A stretch of 14,381 bases of DNA, taken from assembly GCA_964354135.1 (NCBI GenBank), contig CAYGZA010000170.1, positions 1-14,381 of the forward strand, given 5' to 3'. Positions within the stretch are counted from its first letter, which is position 1. Each line of letters opens with the position of its first letter. The position numbers were made by a program, and so were the translations under genes. The notes beneath the pieces were generated by a model, which was not told the origin of the DNA, made no database searches, and saw nothing but the letters and a program-made list of their open reading frames with translations. Shown here one piece after another: positions 7,781 to 14,235 of this stretch. The stretch comes from CAYGZA01 sp964354135 (GTDB lineage Bacteria > Planctomycetota > Planctomycetia > Pirellulales > Thermoguttaceae).

Positions 7781-8638
7781 GTGCACATCTTACTGACCAA
7801 CGACGACGGGATTTATGCCCCCGGCCTGGCAGCGTTCGAACGTCAGTTGCGGCGGCTGGGGGAGGTTTGTGTGGTGGCCCCGGCGACCGAACAGAGCGGC
7901 GTCGGCCACTCGATCACCTACCTGACCCCGCTCATGGCCAAAGAGGTCTTTGACGGCGAGCGGCGCTGGGGGTGGATGATCGAGGGGAGCCCCGCCGACT
8001 GCGTGCGGATCGCCATTGCCGAGTTGTGTCCCTGGCGGCCCGACCTGGTCGTCAGCGGGATCAACGGCGGGCTGAACGCAGGGATTAACGTGCTTTACTC
8101 GGGGACGGTGGCAGCGGCGATTGAAGGGGCGTTTTTCGGGATCACCAGCGTGGCCGTCTCTCTGGAATTCGACGAGCATCCGCGGTTCGACAAGGCCGCC
8201 CGGCTGGCCCGGCGCGTCATCGAGGAAATCCTGGAACAGAAGCGGCCCGAGCCGCAGCTATACAATGTGAATATCCCCACCGAGGCGCTCAGCGGTGTCC
8301 CGCGGGTGAAAACCGTGCCCATGGACGTCGTGCATTACGGAGAGCGTTTCGAGCGGCGGATCGATCCCTGGGGCCGGGCGTATTACTGGGCAACGGGTGA
8401 GCCCCCGCCCCCCTTGGGCCAGCAGGAGACCGACCTTTCGGCGCTGGCGCAAGGGTATGTCACCGTCACGCCCCTGGACTACAACATGACGAAGAGGGCC
8501 GTCCTGGCGGACATGCAGCGGTGGGAGTTCCGCCTCGACGACGCGGAGCCGGCCGCGGAGGACGGACGCGAACTCGACGCTCCCAGGCCGGTCGTGAAGA
8601 ATTCGACCAAGAGACTCAGGATCGTCGCGGAGGAGTAA
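7781..8638 (+). CDS. surE: 5'/3'-nucleotidase SurE
   Basis: SurE is a metal-dependent phosphatase that hydrolyses nucleoside 5'- and 3'-monophosphates and, in some species, short polyphosphates. In many bacteria it supports survival in stationary phase or under stress. The protein opens with ILLTNDDGIYAPG, placing the metal-binding pair Asp8-Asp9 as in E. coli. It then has APATEQSGVGHSIT with Ser39, and SGINGGLNAG with Asn95. With 285 residues it is about 30 longer than E. coli SurE; the excess is an acidic then basic C-terminal tail after about residue 250. The start is GTG at 7781, directly at the family-conserved MHILLTNDDG, so the start is secure even though the nearest purine-rich site (GAGGA) lies rather far upstream. 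A good promoter is placed at 7694-7722. The lipoprotein gene follows after 17 nt. Confidence 0.95.
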   Translation: MHILLTNDDGIYAPGLAAFERQLRRLGEVCVVAPATEQSGVGHSITYLTPLMAKEVFDGERRWGWMIEGSPADCVRIAIAELCPWRPDLVVSGINGGLNAGINVLYSGTVAAAIEGAFFGITSVAVSLEFDEHPRFDKAARLARRVIEEILEQKRPEPQLYNVNIPTEALSGVPRVKTVPMDVVHYGERFERRIDPWGRAYYWATGEPPPPLGQQETDLSALAQGYVTVTPLDYNMTKRAVLADMQRWEFRLDDAEPAAEDGRELDAPRPVVKNSTKRLRIVAEE

Positions 8639-8642
8639 GGCG

Positions 8643-8650
8643 AAGGAGGT
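8643..8650 (+). promoter_or_regulatory. Strong ribosome binding site of the lipoprotein gene
   Basis: AAGGAGGT, a full anti-Shine-Dalgarno match, lies 5 nt before the ATG at 8656. It decides the start: the open frame extends 45 codons further upstream through surE coding sequence, but that stretch is Arg-rich out-of-frame reading, and the lipoprotein signal begins exactly at this ATG. Confidence 0.85.
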
Positions 8651-8655
8651 GTGCC

Positions 8656-9255
8656 ATGCGATTCACCTTGGCGGCAACCATCTTGGCGACATTCGTGTTG
8701 GCCGGATGTGGGGAGTATCAGCCGGCGCCCTTGCCGACAACGCCCCAGGCCGCGGCCCAGAAGGCCCAGGGACCGGCGGCGCCCAGGCCGGCCGCATCGG
8801 AGCCGCAGTCCGGGATGACGCTGGGGATGACCGGCATCGGGGCGGCCGCAGGGCTTGCGCCGTTGGACGCGATGGGTGGCCCTCAAGGAGTCGCGCCTGC
8901 AAGATCGCCGGCGCCGCCTTCCGGCTACATCATGCCGCAACCACCGGCGCCCCCGCCCGGCTACCAGAAGGCCGAGGTGGGCGTCGGGGCCAAAGGCCGC
9001 GGGTACAACCCGGGTCTGATCACCACCCCGATCGCCGCCTACTTTTCAGCCCGCGAGCGGATCGCATTCCTGACGGTAGAGCATACGCTGAAACTGTACA
9101 AAGCGGCCAATGGAAACGCACCGCGAACTCACGAGGAGTTCATGGAGAGAATCATCAAGGAGAACGGCATCAAGCTGCCCGAATTGCCCGCCGGAGAGCG
9201 CTATATCTACCTGCCGGATCAGGAGCAGTTGATGGTGGAGCATCCCCAGCGGTAG
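8656..9255 (+). CDS. Predicted lipoprotein, planctomycete conserved hypothetical
   Basis: This is a 199-residue exported lipoprotein of unknown function. The signal is MRFTLAATILATFVLAGC, with lipobox LAGC and the lipidated Cys at 18. Residues about 20-110 are a low-complexity Pro/Ala/Gln/Gly linker. A compact domain follows at about 117-198: NPGLITTPIAAYFSARERIAF, then a helix LTVEHTLKLYKAANG, then PRTHEEFMERIIKENGIKLPELPAGERYIYLPDQEQLMVEHP. The pattern of a helix, a G-x-x-P-x-T-x-x-E-F turn and a C-terminal hairpin resembles small planctomycete proteins I remember and, loosely, the globular head of type II pseudopilins. I cannot assign a role. It probably shares the surE transcript, as the gap is only 17 nt and it has its own strong ribosome site. 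Confidence 0.85.
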   Translation: MRFTLAATILATFVLAGCGEYQPAPLPTTPQAAAQKAQGPAAPRPAASEPQSGMTLGMTGIGAAAGLAPLDAMGGPQGVAPARSPAPPSGYIMPQPPAPPPGYQKAEVGVGAKGRGYNPGLITTPIAAYFSARERIAFLTVEHTLKLYKAANGNAPRTHEEFMERIIKENGIKLPELPAGERYIYLPDQEQLMVEHPQR

Positions 9256-9409
9256 GTCGTCCGTTTTGCTTGCGGCTGAATCGTTTTGGAGCCAAGGAAC
9301 CCTCGGATCGAAGGAGCCATCGAGAAGGATCGCAGAAACCGATCGTTATCCCCGTCGGCTTTCCATCGAGCCGCGGGCGGAAACCCCCTCAGCACCAGGT
9401 TGACTCCCC

Positions 9410-9928
9410 ATGAGACGGCACCTTGTTCTGGTGATCCTGCCCGCGGCGGTCCTTTCCGTGGTCGCCGCGGTCCAAGCGGGCTGGATCTTCCAGCCCTCGC
9501 ACTACAGCCACGACCCGCGCACGGGCGAGCGGGTAAGCCAGTTTTCCCCAGGCACCCCGGCGTACGTCCACGAGGACCCCACGTATCAGCAGAGCGCTTA
9601 CCGGCACAGCCGCACCACGCTCCGCTATGGCGACAGCTCCGACAATCTGCACATCGTCGAAACGTGGGGCCACGGAGAATCGATCCGGCCTTACGGCGAA
9701 TGGCTCTTCCCCTACCGCGCCGGCGCGACGCCCTACGGCCCGTGGGGCAACCCCCAGGGACCTTGGACGATGCCGTTCGATGCGTGGGTGAATCCCTATG
9801 GGTTGGGACGGCTCAGCCCGCCGTGGGGCCCTTGGGGTTATGGCCCCTACGCGCCGCCGGCGGTGCCGCTGCCGGGACCTATGCCAGGACCTATGCCCGG
9901 GCCCCCTGGCCCGGCGCCCACGCCCTGA
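9410..9928 (+). CDS. Secreted Trp/Pro/Gly-rich hypothetical protein
   Basis: This 172-residue protein has unknown function. A signal peptide spans 1-23 (MRRHLVLVILPAAVLSVVAA, then VQA before GW). The mature part has FQPSHYSHDPRTGERVSQFSP, then a central segment around residue 64-107 that includes HSRTTLRYGDSSDNLHIVETWG and RPYGEWLFPYRAGATPYGPWG. The tail is a Pro/Gly/Trp-rich low-complexity run containing PWGPWGYGPY and repeated PGPM units; the PGPM repeat comes from two copies of GGACCTATGCC. It resembles small Pirellulales secreted proteins I remember, though this could not be checked. A cell-envelope role is inference only. The start has no strong ribosome site, but the signal peptide fits ATG at 9410. 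It lies 154 nt after the lipoprotein gene; no clear promoter was seen in that gap. Confidence 0.78.
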   Translation: MRRHLVLVILPAAVLSVVAAVQAGWIFQPSHYSHDPRTGERVSQFSPGTPAYVHEDPTYQQSAYRHSRTTLRYGDSSDNLHIVETWGHGESIRPYGEWLFPYRAGATPYGPWGNPQGPWTMPFDAWVNPYGLGRLSPPWGPWGYGPYAPPAVPLPGPMPGPMPGPPGPAPTP

Positions 9929-9961
9929 CTCGACGGCGTGGAGTATTGAGTGCATCCAGGA

Positions 9962-9987
9962 GCACAGGCATCTTGCCTGTGCCTTTT
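9962..9987 (+). terminator. Possible rho-independent terminator after the secreted-protein gene
   Basis: A perfect 9-bp stem, GCACAGGCA with TGCCTGTGC and loop TCT, is followed by CTTTTG. It lies 34 nt after the stop at 9928 and before a convergent gene. It is also the first of three related 21-nt hairpins, so termination may be a by-product of a repeat element. Confidence 0.5.
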
Positions 9988-10045
9988 GTCCGTCGCACGC
10001 CCATCTTGCCCGTGCCGACTCCAAGCACTGGCGAGACGCCAGTGC
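9962..10045. repeat. Cluster of three 21-nt REP-like hairpins
   Basis: The three units occupy 9962-9982, 9995-10015 and 10025-10045. Each has two 9-nt arms around a 3-nt loop and begins GCAC and ends GTGC. Unit 1 is GCACAGGCA/TCT/TGCCTGTGC. Unit 2 is GCACGCCCA/TCT/TGCCCGTGC, with two stem mismatches. Unit 3 is GCACTGGCG/AGA/CGCCAGTGC. They fill the gap between the convergent genes ending at 9928 and 10061. Translations across such units give the spurious peptide TGKMPV/TGILPVP that I remember from many planctomycete gene predictions. Confidence 0.8.
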
Positions 10046-10060
10046 CACGACCGACCCGCG

Positions 10061-10606
10061 TCACTGGCCGCCGCTGCCGAGCGGCTTGAGCGGGTCCCCC
10101 TGGATGTCTTCCACCTTCCAAGTGCCGTCTTCTTGGACGAGATCGACGAGGAAGTCGGCGGCGTAGGTGTTGTACGGATACTCGCCCACCCGGTCCTTGA
10201 ACTGTGCCGTGCCGAAGAACCGGGCCTCGGCCGTGGGCGGGCTCGTGAGTTCGTTGATCGTCACCTTCATGCCGCGGAGCTTGACCCGCGAGAACTGCAC
10301 GCGGTTCATGTAGTATACGGCCCGCTGGAGCGTATCGGAGGCCGACCTGGCGATGAAGTCGGCCGCGCGCTTCTGGTCGTTTTGCTCCACGGCGGCCGCG
10401 GCGGCATACAGGGCCTTTTCGACCCGCTCCACCTCGGTCTCCACGAGCCACCCCACGACGACGCCGAGCACCACCAGGCCGAGCACGCCGGCCATCGGCC
10501 AGAGAAGCACCCCGCGACGGGTCGTAAACAGGAACCCCGCCAGGATCGCCTCCGCGAGCACCCCAAGAACGATGATCGGGGTCGGGTCCTCCAACAAAGC
10601 CGTCAT
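10061..10606 (-). CDS. Two-helix membrane protein of unknown function
   Basis: This is a 181-residue hypothetical protein. Two hydrophobic segments, about 11-28 (IIVLGVLAEAILAGFLF) and 33-55 (VLLWPMAGVLGLVVLGVVVGW), are separated by a short TRRG turn. This predicts an inner-membrane anchor with the rest on one side. Residues about 58-172 form a soluble alpha/beta domain: a helix ETEVERVEKALYAAAAAVEQND, then FIARSASDTLQRAVYYMNRV, then strands including VKLRGMKVTINEL and FLVDLVQEDGTWKVEDIQGDP. The end pattern, a strand followed by DGTWKV-x-D-I, resembles NTF2-like or SnoaL-like folds; this is only a fold guess. ATG at 10606 has GAGGG about 9 nt upstream. It lies 160 nt downstream of eno, with an inverted repeat element between them, so co-transcription is uncertain. 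Confidence 0.8.
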   Translation of the reverse strand: MTALLEDPTPIIVLGVLAEAILAGFLFTTRRGVLLWPMAGVLGLVVLGVVVGWLVETEVERVEKALYAAAAAVEQNDQKRAADFIARSASDTLQRAVYYMNRVQFSRVKLRGMKVTINELTSPPTAEARFFGTAQFKDRVGEYPYNTYAADFLVDLVQEDGTWKVEDIQGDPLKPLGSGGQ

Positions 10607-10632
10607 CGCGGAAGCCCTCAGAAAACGGGGGA

Positions 10633-10751
10633 TTCACCGCAGAGACGCAGAAAACGCAGAGGCATCGGACCAAACGGCACGAATCCGGGACGGCCTGCGC
10701 GCGGCGCACCCAGGCCCGCGTCCCTCTGCGCCTCAGCGCCTCTGCGGTGAA
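10633..10751. repeat. Inverted repeat pair of CGCAGAG-type units
   Basis: The left arm at 10633-10663 has CGCAG three times (starting at 10638, 10646 and 10655). The right arm at 10723-10751 is an imperfect reverse complement. The outer ends are a perfect 12-bp inverted pair, TTCACCGCAGAG against CTCTGCGGTGAA, and the inner ends pair over 8 bp (CGCAGAGG with CCTCTGCG). The loop is 59 nt. Repeats with this TTCACCGCAGAG-type core are known to me from intergenic regions of many bacteria. It fills most of the eno to membrane-protein gap. Confidence 0.75.
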
Positions 10752-10766
10752 CTTCGTGTTGTCGCT

Positions 10767-12050
10767 CTAGCGTTTCTTCGGGAACAGCGGCCCGCCGTAT
10801 TGGGCGCCGGCCCCGAGGACCTCTTCAATCCGCAGCAGTTGGTTGTACTTGGCCATGCGGTCGGTCCGCGAGGCCGAGCCGGTCTTGATCTGCCCGGTGC
10901 CCAGGGCGACCGCGAGGTCGGCGATGGTGGCGTCCTCGGTCTCCCCGCTGCGGTGGCTGGTAACGCTCGTGTAGCCGTGGCGCCGGGCCAGCTCGATCGC
11001 CTCGATCGTCTCCGTGAGGGTGCCGATCTGGTTGACTTTGATGAGGATGCTGTTGGCCACGCCCTCGTCGATGCCCCGCTGGAGCCGCTTCGTGTTGGTC
11101 ACGAAGAGGTCGTCGCCCACGAGCTGGATCTTGCCGCCCAACCGCTCGGTGAGGGCCTTCCAGCCCGCCCAGTCGTCCTCCGCACAGCCGTCCTCGATCG
11201 AGCAGATCGGGTACTTGTCGACCCAAGAGGCGTAGAGCTCGACCAACTGGGCCGACGTGATCTTCTTCCCGTCCACGCTGTAGCGCTGCGCGTCCTTGTC
11301 GTAGAACTCGCTGGCGGCCGGGTCCAGGGCGATGAAGACCTGCTGGCCCATCGTGTAGCCGGCCTTGCCGACCGCCTCGACGATCAATTCCAGGGCCTCG
11401 CCGTTGCTCTTCAGGTCCGGGGCGAATCCCCCCTCGTCGCCCACGTTGGTCGCCAGCTTCTTCGACTGCAACACCTTCTTCAGGTTGTGGAAGACCTCGC
11501 AGCCGCAGCGGATCGCGTCGCTGAACGTGGCCACTCCCAGCGGCATGACCATGAACTCCTGCACGTCGACGGCGTTGTCGGCGTGCTTGCCGCCGTTGAG
11601 GATGTTCATCATCGGGGCCGGGATGAGCCGGGCGCCTGCGCCGCCCAGATACCGGAACAACGGCAGCCCGGCACAGTCGGCCGCCGCATGGGCCACCGCC
11701 AGCGAGACCCCCAGGATCGCGTTGGCCCCGAGGTTCTTCTTGTTTTCCGTGCCGTCCAGCTCGATCATCCGGTGGTCCACGCCCGCCTGATCCAGCGCAT
11801 CCATGCCGCAGAGCTCGTCGGCCAGCTTCTCATTGACGTTGGCGACGGCCTGCAAGACCCCGCGGCCGAGATACTTCGTCTTGTCCCCGTCCCGCAGCTC
11901 CCAGGCCTCGTGGATGCCGGTGCTCGCCCCGCTGGGGACCGCCGCACGGCCGAACGAGCCGTCGGCCAAGGTAACGTCGACTTCTACCGTGGGATTGCCG
12001 CGGCTATCCAGGATCTGCCGGGCGTGAATGTCTGCAATGCTCGGACTCAT
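10767..12050 (-). CDS. eno: Enolase (phosphopyruvate hydratase)
   Basis: Enolase interconverts 2-phosphoglycerate and phosphoenolpyruvate in glycolysis and gluconeogenesis. The 427-residue length matches the family (432 in E. coli). Visible landmarks are the N-terminal ILDSRGNPTVEVDV and VPSGASTG, LGANAILGVSLA at 108-119 and NGGKHADN at 152-159. The acid residue Glu165 is in VQEFM and Glu206 in GDEGGFAP. The Mg ligands are Asp243, Glu286 (SIEDG) and Asp313 (VGDDLF). The catalytic bases are Lys338 (LIKVNQIGTLTE) and Lys389 (QIKTGSASR), with SHRSGE at 365-370. The last motif reads KTGSASRTDR where many enolases have KTGAPSRSER, a mild variation. ATG at 12050 is followed by the family-typical start; the upstream purine run GGAAGAAAGAG is a weak ribosome site. 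The gene is divergent from psd. Confidence 0.97.
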   Translation of the reverse strand: MSPSIADIHARQILDSRGNPTVEVDVTLADGSFGRAAVPSGASTGIHEAWELRDGDKTKYLGRGVLQAVANVNEKLADELCGMDALDQAGVDHRMIELDGTENKKNLGANAILGVSLAVAHAAADCAGLPLFRYLGGAGARLIPAPMMNILNGGKHADNAVDVQEFMVMPLGVATFSDAIRCGCEVFHNLKKVLQSKKLATNVGDEGGFAPDLKSNGEALELIVEAVGKAGYTMGQQVFIALDPAASEFYDKDAQRYSVDGKKITSAQLVELYASWVDKYPICSIEDGCAEDDWAGWKALTERLGGKIQLVGDDLFVTNTKRLQRGIDEGVANSILIKVNQIGTLTETIEAIELARRHGYTSVTSHRSGETEDATIADLAVALGTGQIKTGSASRTDRMAKYNQLLRIEEVLGAGAQYGGPLFPKKR

Positions 12051-12397
12051 GGGTTGTCTCTTTCTTCCAGGGGATCCGTCTTGTCTCGGAGCGTGTATGA
12101 CAAAAGGCTTTCAGCGATCAGCCATCAGCTTTCAGTTCGTAGCGGACTCTCTTGACATGGTTTACGGAGAATCCCGCCGGGAGAGCCCTTGGGCCCCGTA
12201 CCCTGCTGATACTGATTCCTGATAGCCGCTTGCCCAACACGGACCGGACATCCATACAAGTCGCTCATTCTGCCCGATCGGGCGGGGATTGACTAGCGGG
12301 GGGAGTGCCGAGTTCCCCGGAGTCGTGCCTCGAGCGGCCCTGTCCTTCCCAAGTTCAGGGCCATCGGCTAGGATCGAAGGTTACCGCCCAAGGAACC
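12051..12397. other. Divergent intergenic region between eno and psd
   Basis: This 347-nt region contains no convincing gene. It holds the heptad array at 12108-12135, a looser run of three CTGAT words at 12206-12223 spaced 6 and 7 nt apart, and a perfect 12-bp palindrome GCCCGATCGGGC at 12272-12283. A perfect TTGACA lies at 12152-12157 but has no -10 hexamer at the right distance. The psd frame is open upstream to a GTG at 12305, so the left limit of psd is somewhat uncertain. Promoters for eno and psd should lie here but none could be pinned down. No match to a fluoride riboswitch core, sometimes found ahead of eno, was seen. Confidence 0.6.
12108..12135. repeat. Heptanucleotide array upstream of eno
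   Basis: Four consecutive 7-nt units read CTTTCAG, CGATCAG, CCATCAG, CTTTCAG (consensus CNNTCAG; on the minus strand CTGANNG). It starts 58 nt before the eno ATG, so it probably lies in the eno leader or promoter zone. Confidence 0.75.
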
Positions 12398-13378
12398 ATG
12401 TCGATCCGTCTATCACCCATGAGCACCACCGGCGCTCCTTCTGCCCGAGCGGTCCCCGTGCCTTTGCCCGAGAGCATCGAAAGTGTCCAGCCGGGCGGGG
12501 GGGTATGCTACGCCATCGAATTGGCATGGGGCCGCTGGCGGAGGTGGTATCTAAGAAGTCTCCGTCCCGGCTATGTCCGCCGGATGGCTTCCCTCCGTCG
12601 GGGGAGCTGCGACGGGGCCCCACACGAAATCCTCGATCCTCGAGACCTGAAGTACTGCCGCAACCGCTGCCAGTGCGATTGGGACCCCGTCAACGACCCA
12701 TTCGCTTGGAGGGAACGAGTCCCCTTTGCAAGGTGGGGCTTGGCCGAACTCCAGTTGATGGGCGGGCCGCTGTTATGTCTGACCCTCTTCTTCGCCTGGT
12801 ATTGTTGGTATGTGGCTCCGGTGTTTGCGATCCTGCTGGGCTTGGTCGTTTGGTTCTTCCGGGACCCGCCTCGGCAGGTCCCCACGGGACCGGGGCTCCT
12901 GGTGTCCCCGGCCGATGGGAAGGTTGTGGAGATTACCCGGCTGGAGGGGGATGACTTTGTAGGAGGACCGGCGGTCCGGATCGGGATCTTCCTGTCGATC
13001 CTCAACGTCCACCTGAACCGTGCGCCGGAGGCGACCCGCGTGATCGCCCTGCGATACCACCCCGGGGATTTTGTGAGCGCCCTTGACCCCGAGAGCAGCG
13101 TGCGTAATGAGAGTATGTGGATTGGATTGGAAGAGGAGGCCCCGCCGCACCGGCGGATGGTGGTGCGGCAGATCGCCGGGGCGGTCGCGCGGCGGATCGT
13201 CTGCCCGTTGCGCCCCGGCGAAGTGCTCGCCCGGGGCCAGAAGATCGGGATGATCAAGCTGGGCTCCCGCACCGAGCTGATCGTGCCGGACGGGCCGCAA
13301 CTGGAGATCGCCGTGAAACCCGGCGACCGCGTCAAAGCGGGGACAACCATCCTAGCCCGTTATGCTGCCATTCCCTAA
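12398..13378 (+). CDS. psd: Phosphatidylserine decarboxylase with extra N-terminal domain
   Basis: Psd removes CO2 from phosphatidylserine to give phosphatidylethanolamine at the inner membrane, using a pyruvoyl group made by self-cleavage. Residues about 160-326 are the catalytic domain: VSPADGKVVEI at 169-179, NVHLNRAPE at 203-211, VRNE near 235-238, and the cleavage motif LGSR at 288-291 with Ser290 as the expected pyruvoyl precursor. The short form and the GSR motif fit the compact Psd type. A hydrophobic hairpin at about 122-155 anchors it. Before it lies an unusual domain of about 115 residues with GGGVCYAIELAWGRWRRWYL and a Cys/His set (C71, H76, C87, C91, C93). ATG at 12398 has AAGGA 3 nt upstream; GTG at 12305 would add 31 residues, and ATG at 12419 is a shorter option. 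pssA follows after 32 nt, so this is a phosphatidylethanolamine operon. Confidence 0.93.
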   Translation: MSIRLSPMSTTGAPSARAVPVPLPESIESVQPGGGVCYAIELAWGRWRRWYLRSLRPGYVRRMASLRRGSCDGAPHEILDPRDLKYCRNRCQCDWDPVNDPFAWRERVPFARWGLAELQLMGGPLLCLTLFFAWYCWYVAPVFAILLGLVVWFFRDPPRQVPTGPGLLVSPADGKVVEITRLEGDDFVGGPAVRIGIFLSILNVHLNRAPEATRVIALRYHPGDFVSALDPESSVRNESMWIGLEEEAPPHRRMVVRQIAGAVARRIVCPLRPGEVLARGQKIGMIKLGSRTELIVPDGPQLEIAVKPGDRVKAGTTILARYAAIP

Positions 13379-13408
13379 CCCCTGACCCCCGAACCCTGAA
13401 CCCTCGTC
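13374..13408. repeat. Heptanucleotide array spanning the psd stop and the psd-pssA gap
   Basis: Five 7-nt units in a row read CCTAACC, CCTGACC, CCCGAAC, CCTGAAC, CCTCGTC. The first contains the TAA stop of psd, and the array ends 2 nt before the pssA ATG. It replaces any Shine-Dalgarno sequence for pssA. Confidence 0.75.
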
Positions 13409-13410
13409 CC

Positions 13411-14235
13411 ATGAGACCGCTGCGAACGATTTCCGTTCTCCCGACGCTTTTCACGTTGGGCAACCTGGTGTGCGGGTTCTTTGCGATCGTGGTCGCCGCC
13501 CGGATCGACAAGCCGGATTCGCCGGCGGCCATCGACCTGGCCGACGTGTACAACGTGACGCAAAGCGCATGTCTGATCTTCGTGGCGATGCTCTTCGACG
13601 CCCTGGACGGGCACGTGGCCCGCCTGGCGCGGAGCAGCAGCGATTTCGGCGCCGAGCTGGACAGCCTGTGCGATCTGGTCTCGTTCGGCGTGGCGCCGGC
13701 GTTCTTGTTGGTGAAGATGTGTCCCCGCTTCACGTTCCTGCACCCGGACGCGGTATGGATCATCGCCGCCAGCTTCGCGGCCTGCGCGGCACTGCGGCTG
13801 GCTCGCTTCAACGTCGAGACAAGCGACGAGGACGAGCACCTCTCGTTCAACGGGCTCCCCAGCCCGGCCGCCGCGGGATCGATCGCCGGGTTTGCCATCA
13901 TGTTCTACACGTTGCTGGGCAAGGGCGGGCTTCCGCAGCCTCCGTACGCCGATCAGATTTCCGACGCGCTTCAGACGGTGCTGCCTGTTTTTGCCGTCCT
14001 CGTGGCCCTGCTGATGGTCTCGCGGATCCCCTATCCCCACGTGACGAACCAGGTCTTCCGCGGGCAAAGGAACTTTGGGCACATCGTGAAGCTGGTGTTC
14101 GCCCTGGTGGCGGTGATGGTCATCCGCGGCTACGCGGTGCCGCTGGTGTTTTGCTTCTTCGTCCTGGCGAGCCCGATCCGCTACGCTTGGGAGAAGGTCG
14201 TTCGGCGCCAGCACCAGGAAGAACCGATGTTCTGA
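13411..14235 (+). CDS. pssA: CDP-diacylglycerol-serine O-phosphatidyltransferase
   Basis: PssA joins CDP-diacylglycerol and serine to make phosphatidylserine, the substrate of the Psd encoded just upstream. The CDP-alcohol phosphotransferase signature DG-x2-AR-x8-G-x3-D-x3-D is intact: Asp66, Gly67, Ala70, Arg71, Gly80, Asp84 and Asp88. The 274-residue protein has about six to eight hydrophobic segments, starting with VLPTLFTLGNLVCGFFAIVV at 9-28. It continues with IFVAMLFDALDGH, LCDLVSFGVAPAFLLV, AVWIIAASFAACAALRLARFN, and three C-terminal helices around 198-255. The R-L-A-R-F-N and N-G-L-P-S-P-A-A motifs are typical of the Gram-positive or type II PssA branch rather than the soluble E. coli enzyme. 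ATG at 13411 has no Shine-Dalgarno, because the heptad array occupies the gap; translation may depend on ribosomes finishing psd. Confidence 0.95.
   Translation: MRPLRTISVLPTLFTLGNLVCGFFAIVVAARIDKPDSPAAIDLADVYNVTQSACLIFVAMLFDALDGHVARLARSSSDFGAELDSLCDLVSFGVAPAFLLVKMCPRFTFLHPDAVWIIAASFAACAALRLARFNVETSDEDEHLSFNGLPSPAAAGSIAGFAIMFYTLLGKGGLPQPPYADQISDALQTVLPVFAVLVALLMVSRIPYPHVTNQVFRGQRNFGHIVKLVFALVAVMVIRGYAVPLVFCFFVLASPIRYAWEKVVRRQHQEEPMF

Noticed and set aside
8521..8655. Upstream extension of the lipoprotein gene by 45 codons
   Set aside because: The extension overlaps surE, is Arg-rich, and would bury the signal peptide and the strong ribosome site at 8643-8650.
9286..10089. Plus-strand and minus-strand frames across the 21-nt hairpins giving TGILPVP and TGKMPV peptides
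   Set aside because: These peptides are translations of the hairpin repeat, a familiar artefact in planctomycete gene prediction. The real gene here is in another frame (9410-9928).
10353..12155. 600-codon plus-strand open frame opposite eno
   Set aside because: Antisense to intact enolase; the composition is that of a shadow frame and no domain was seen.
12152..12180. Perfect TTGACA -35 hexamer upstream of psd
   Set aside because: No -10-like hexamer lies 15-19 nt downstream; the sequence there is CGCCGG-like.
12051..12300. Fluoride riboswitch ahead of eno
   Set aside because: Considered because this riboswitch class can precede eno, but no conserved core was seen on the minus strand.
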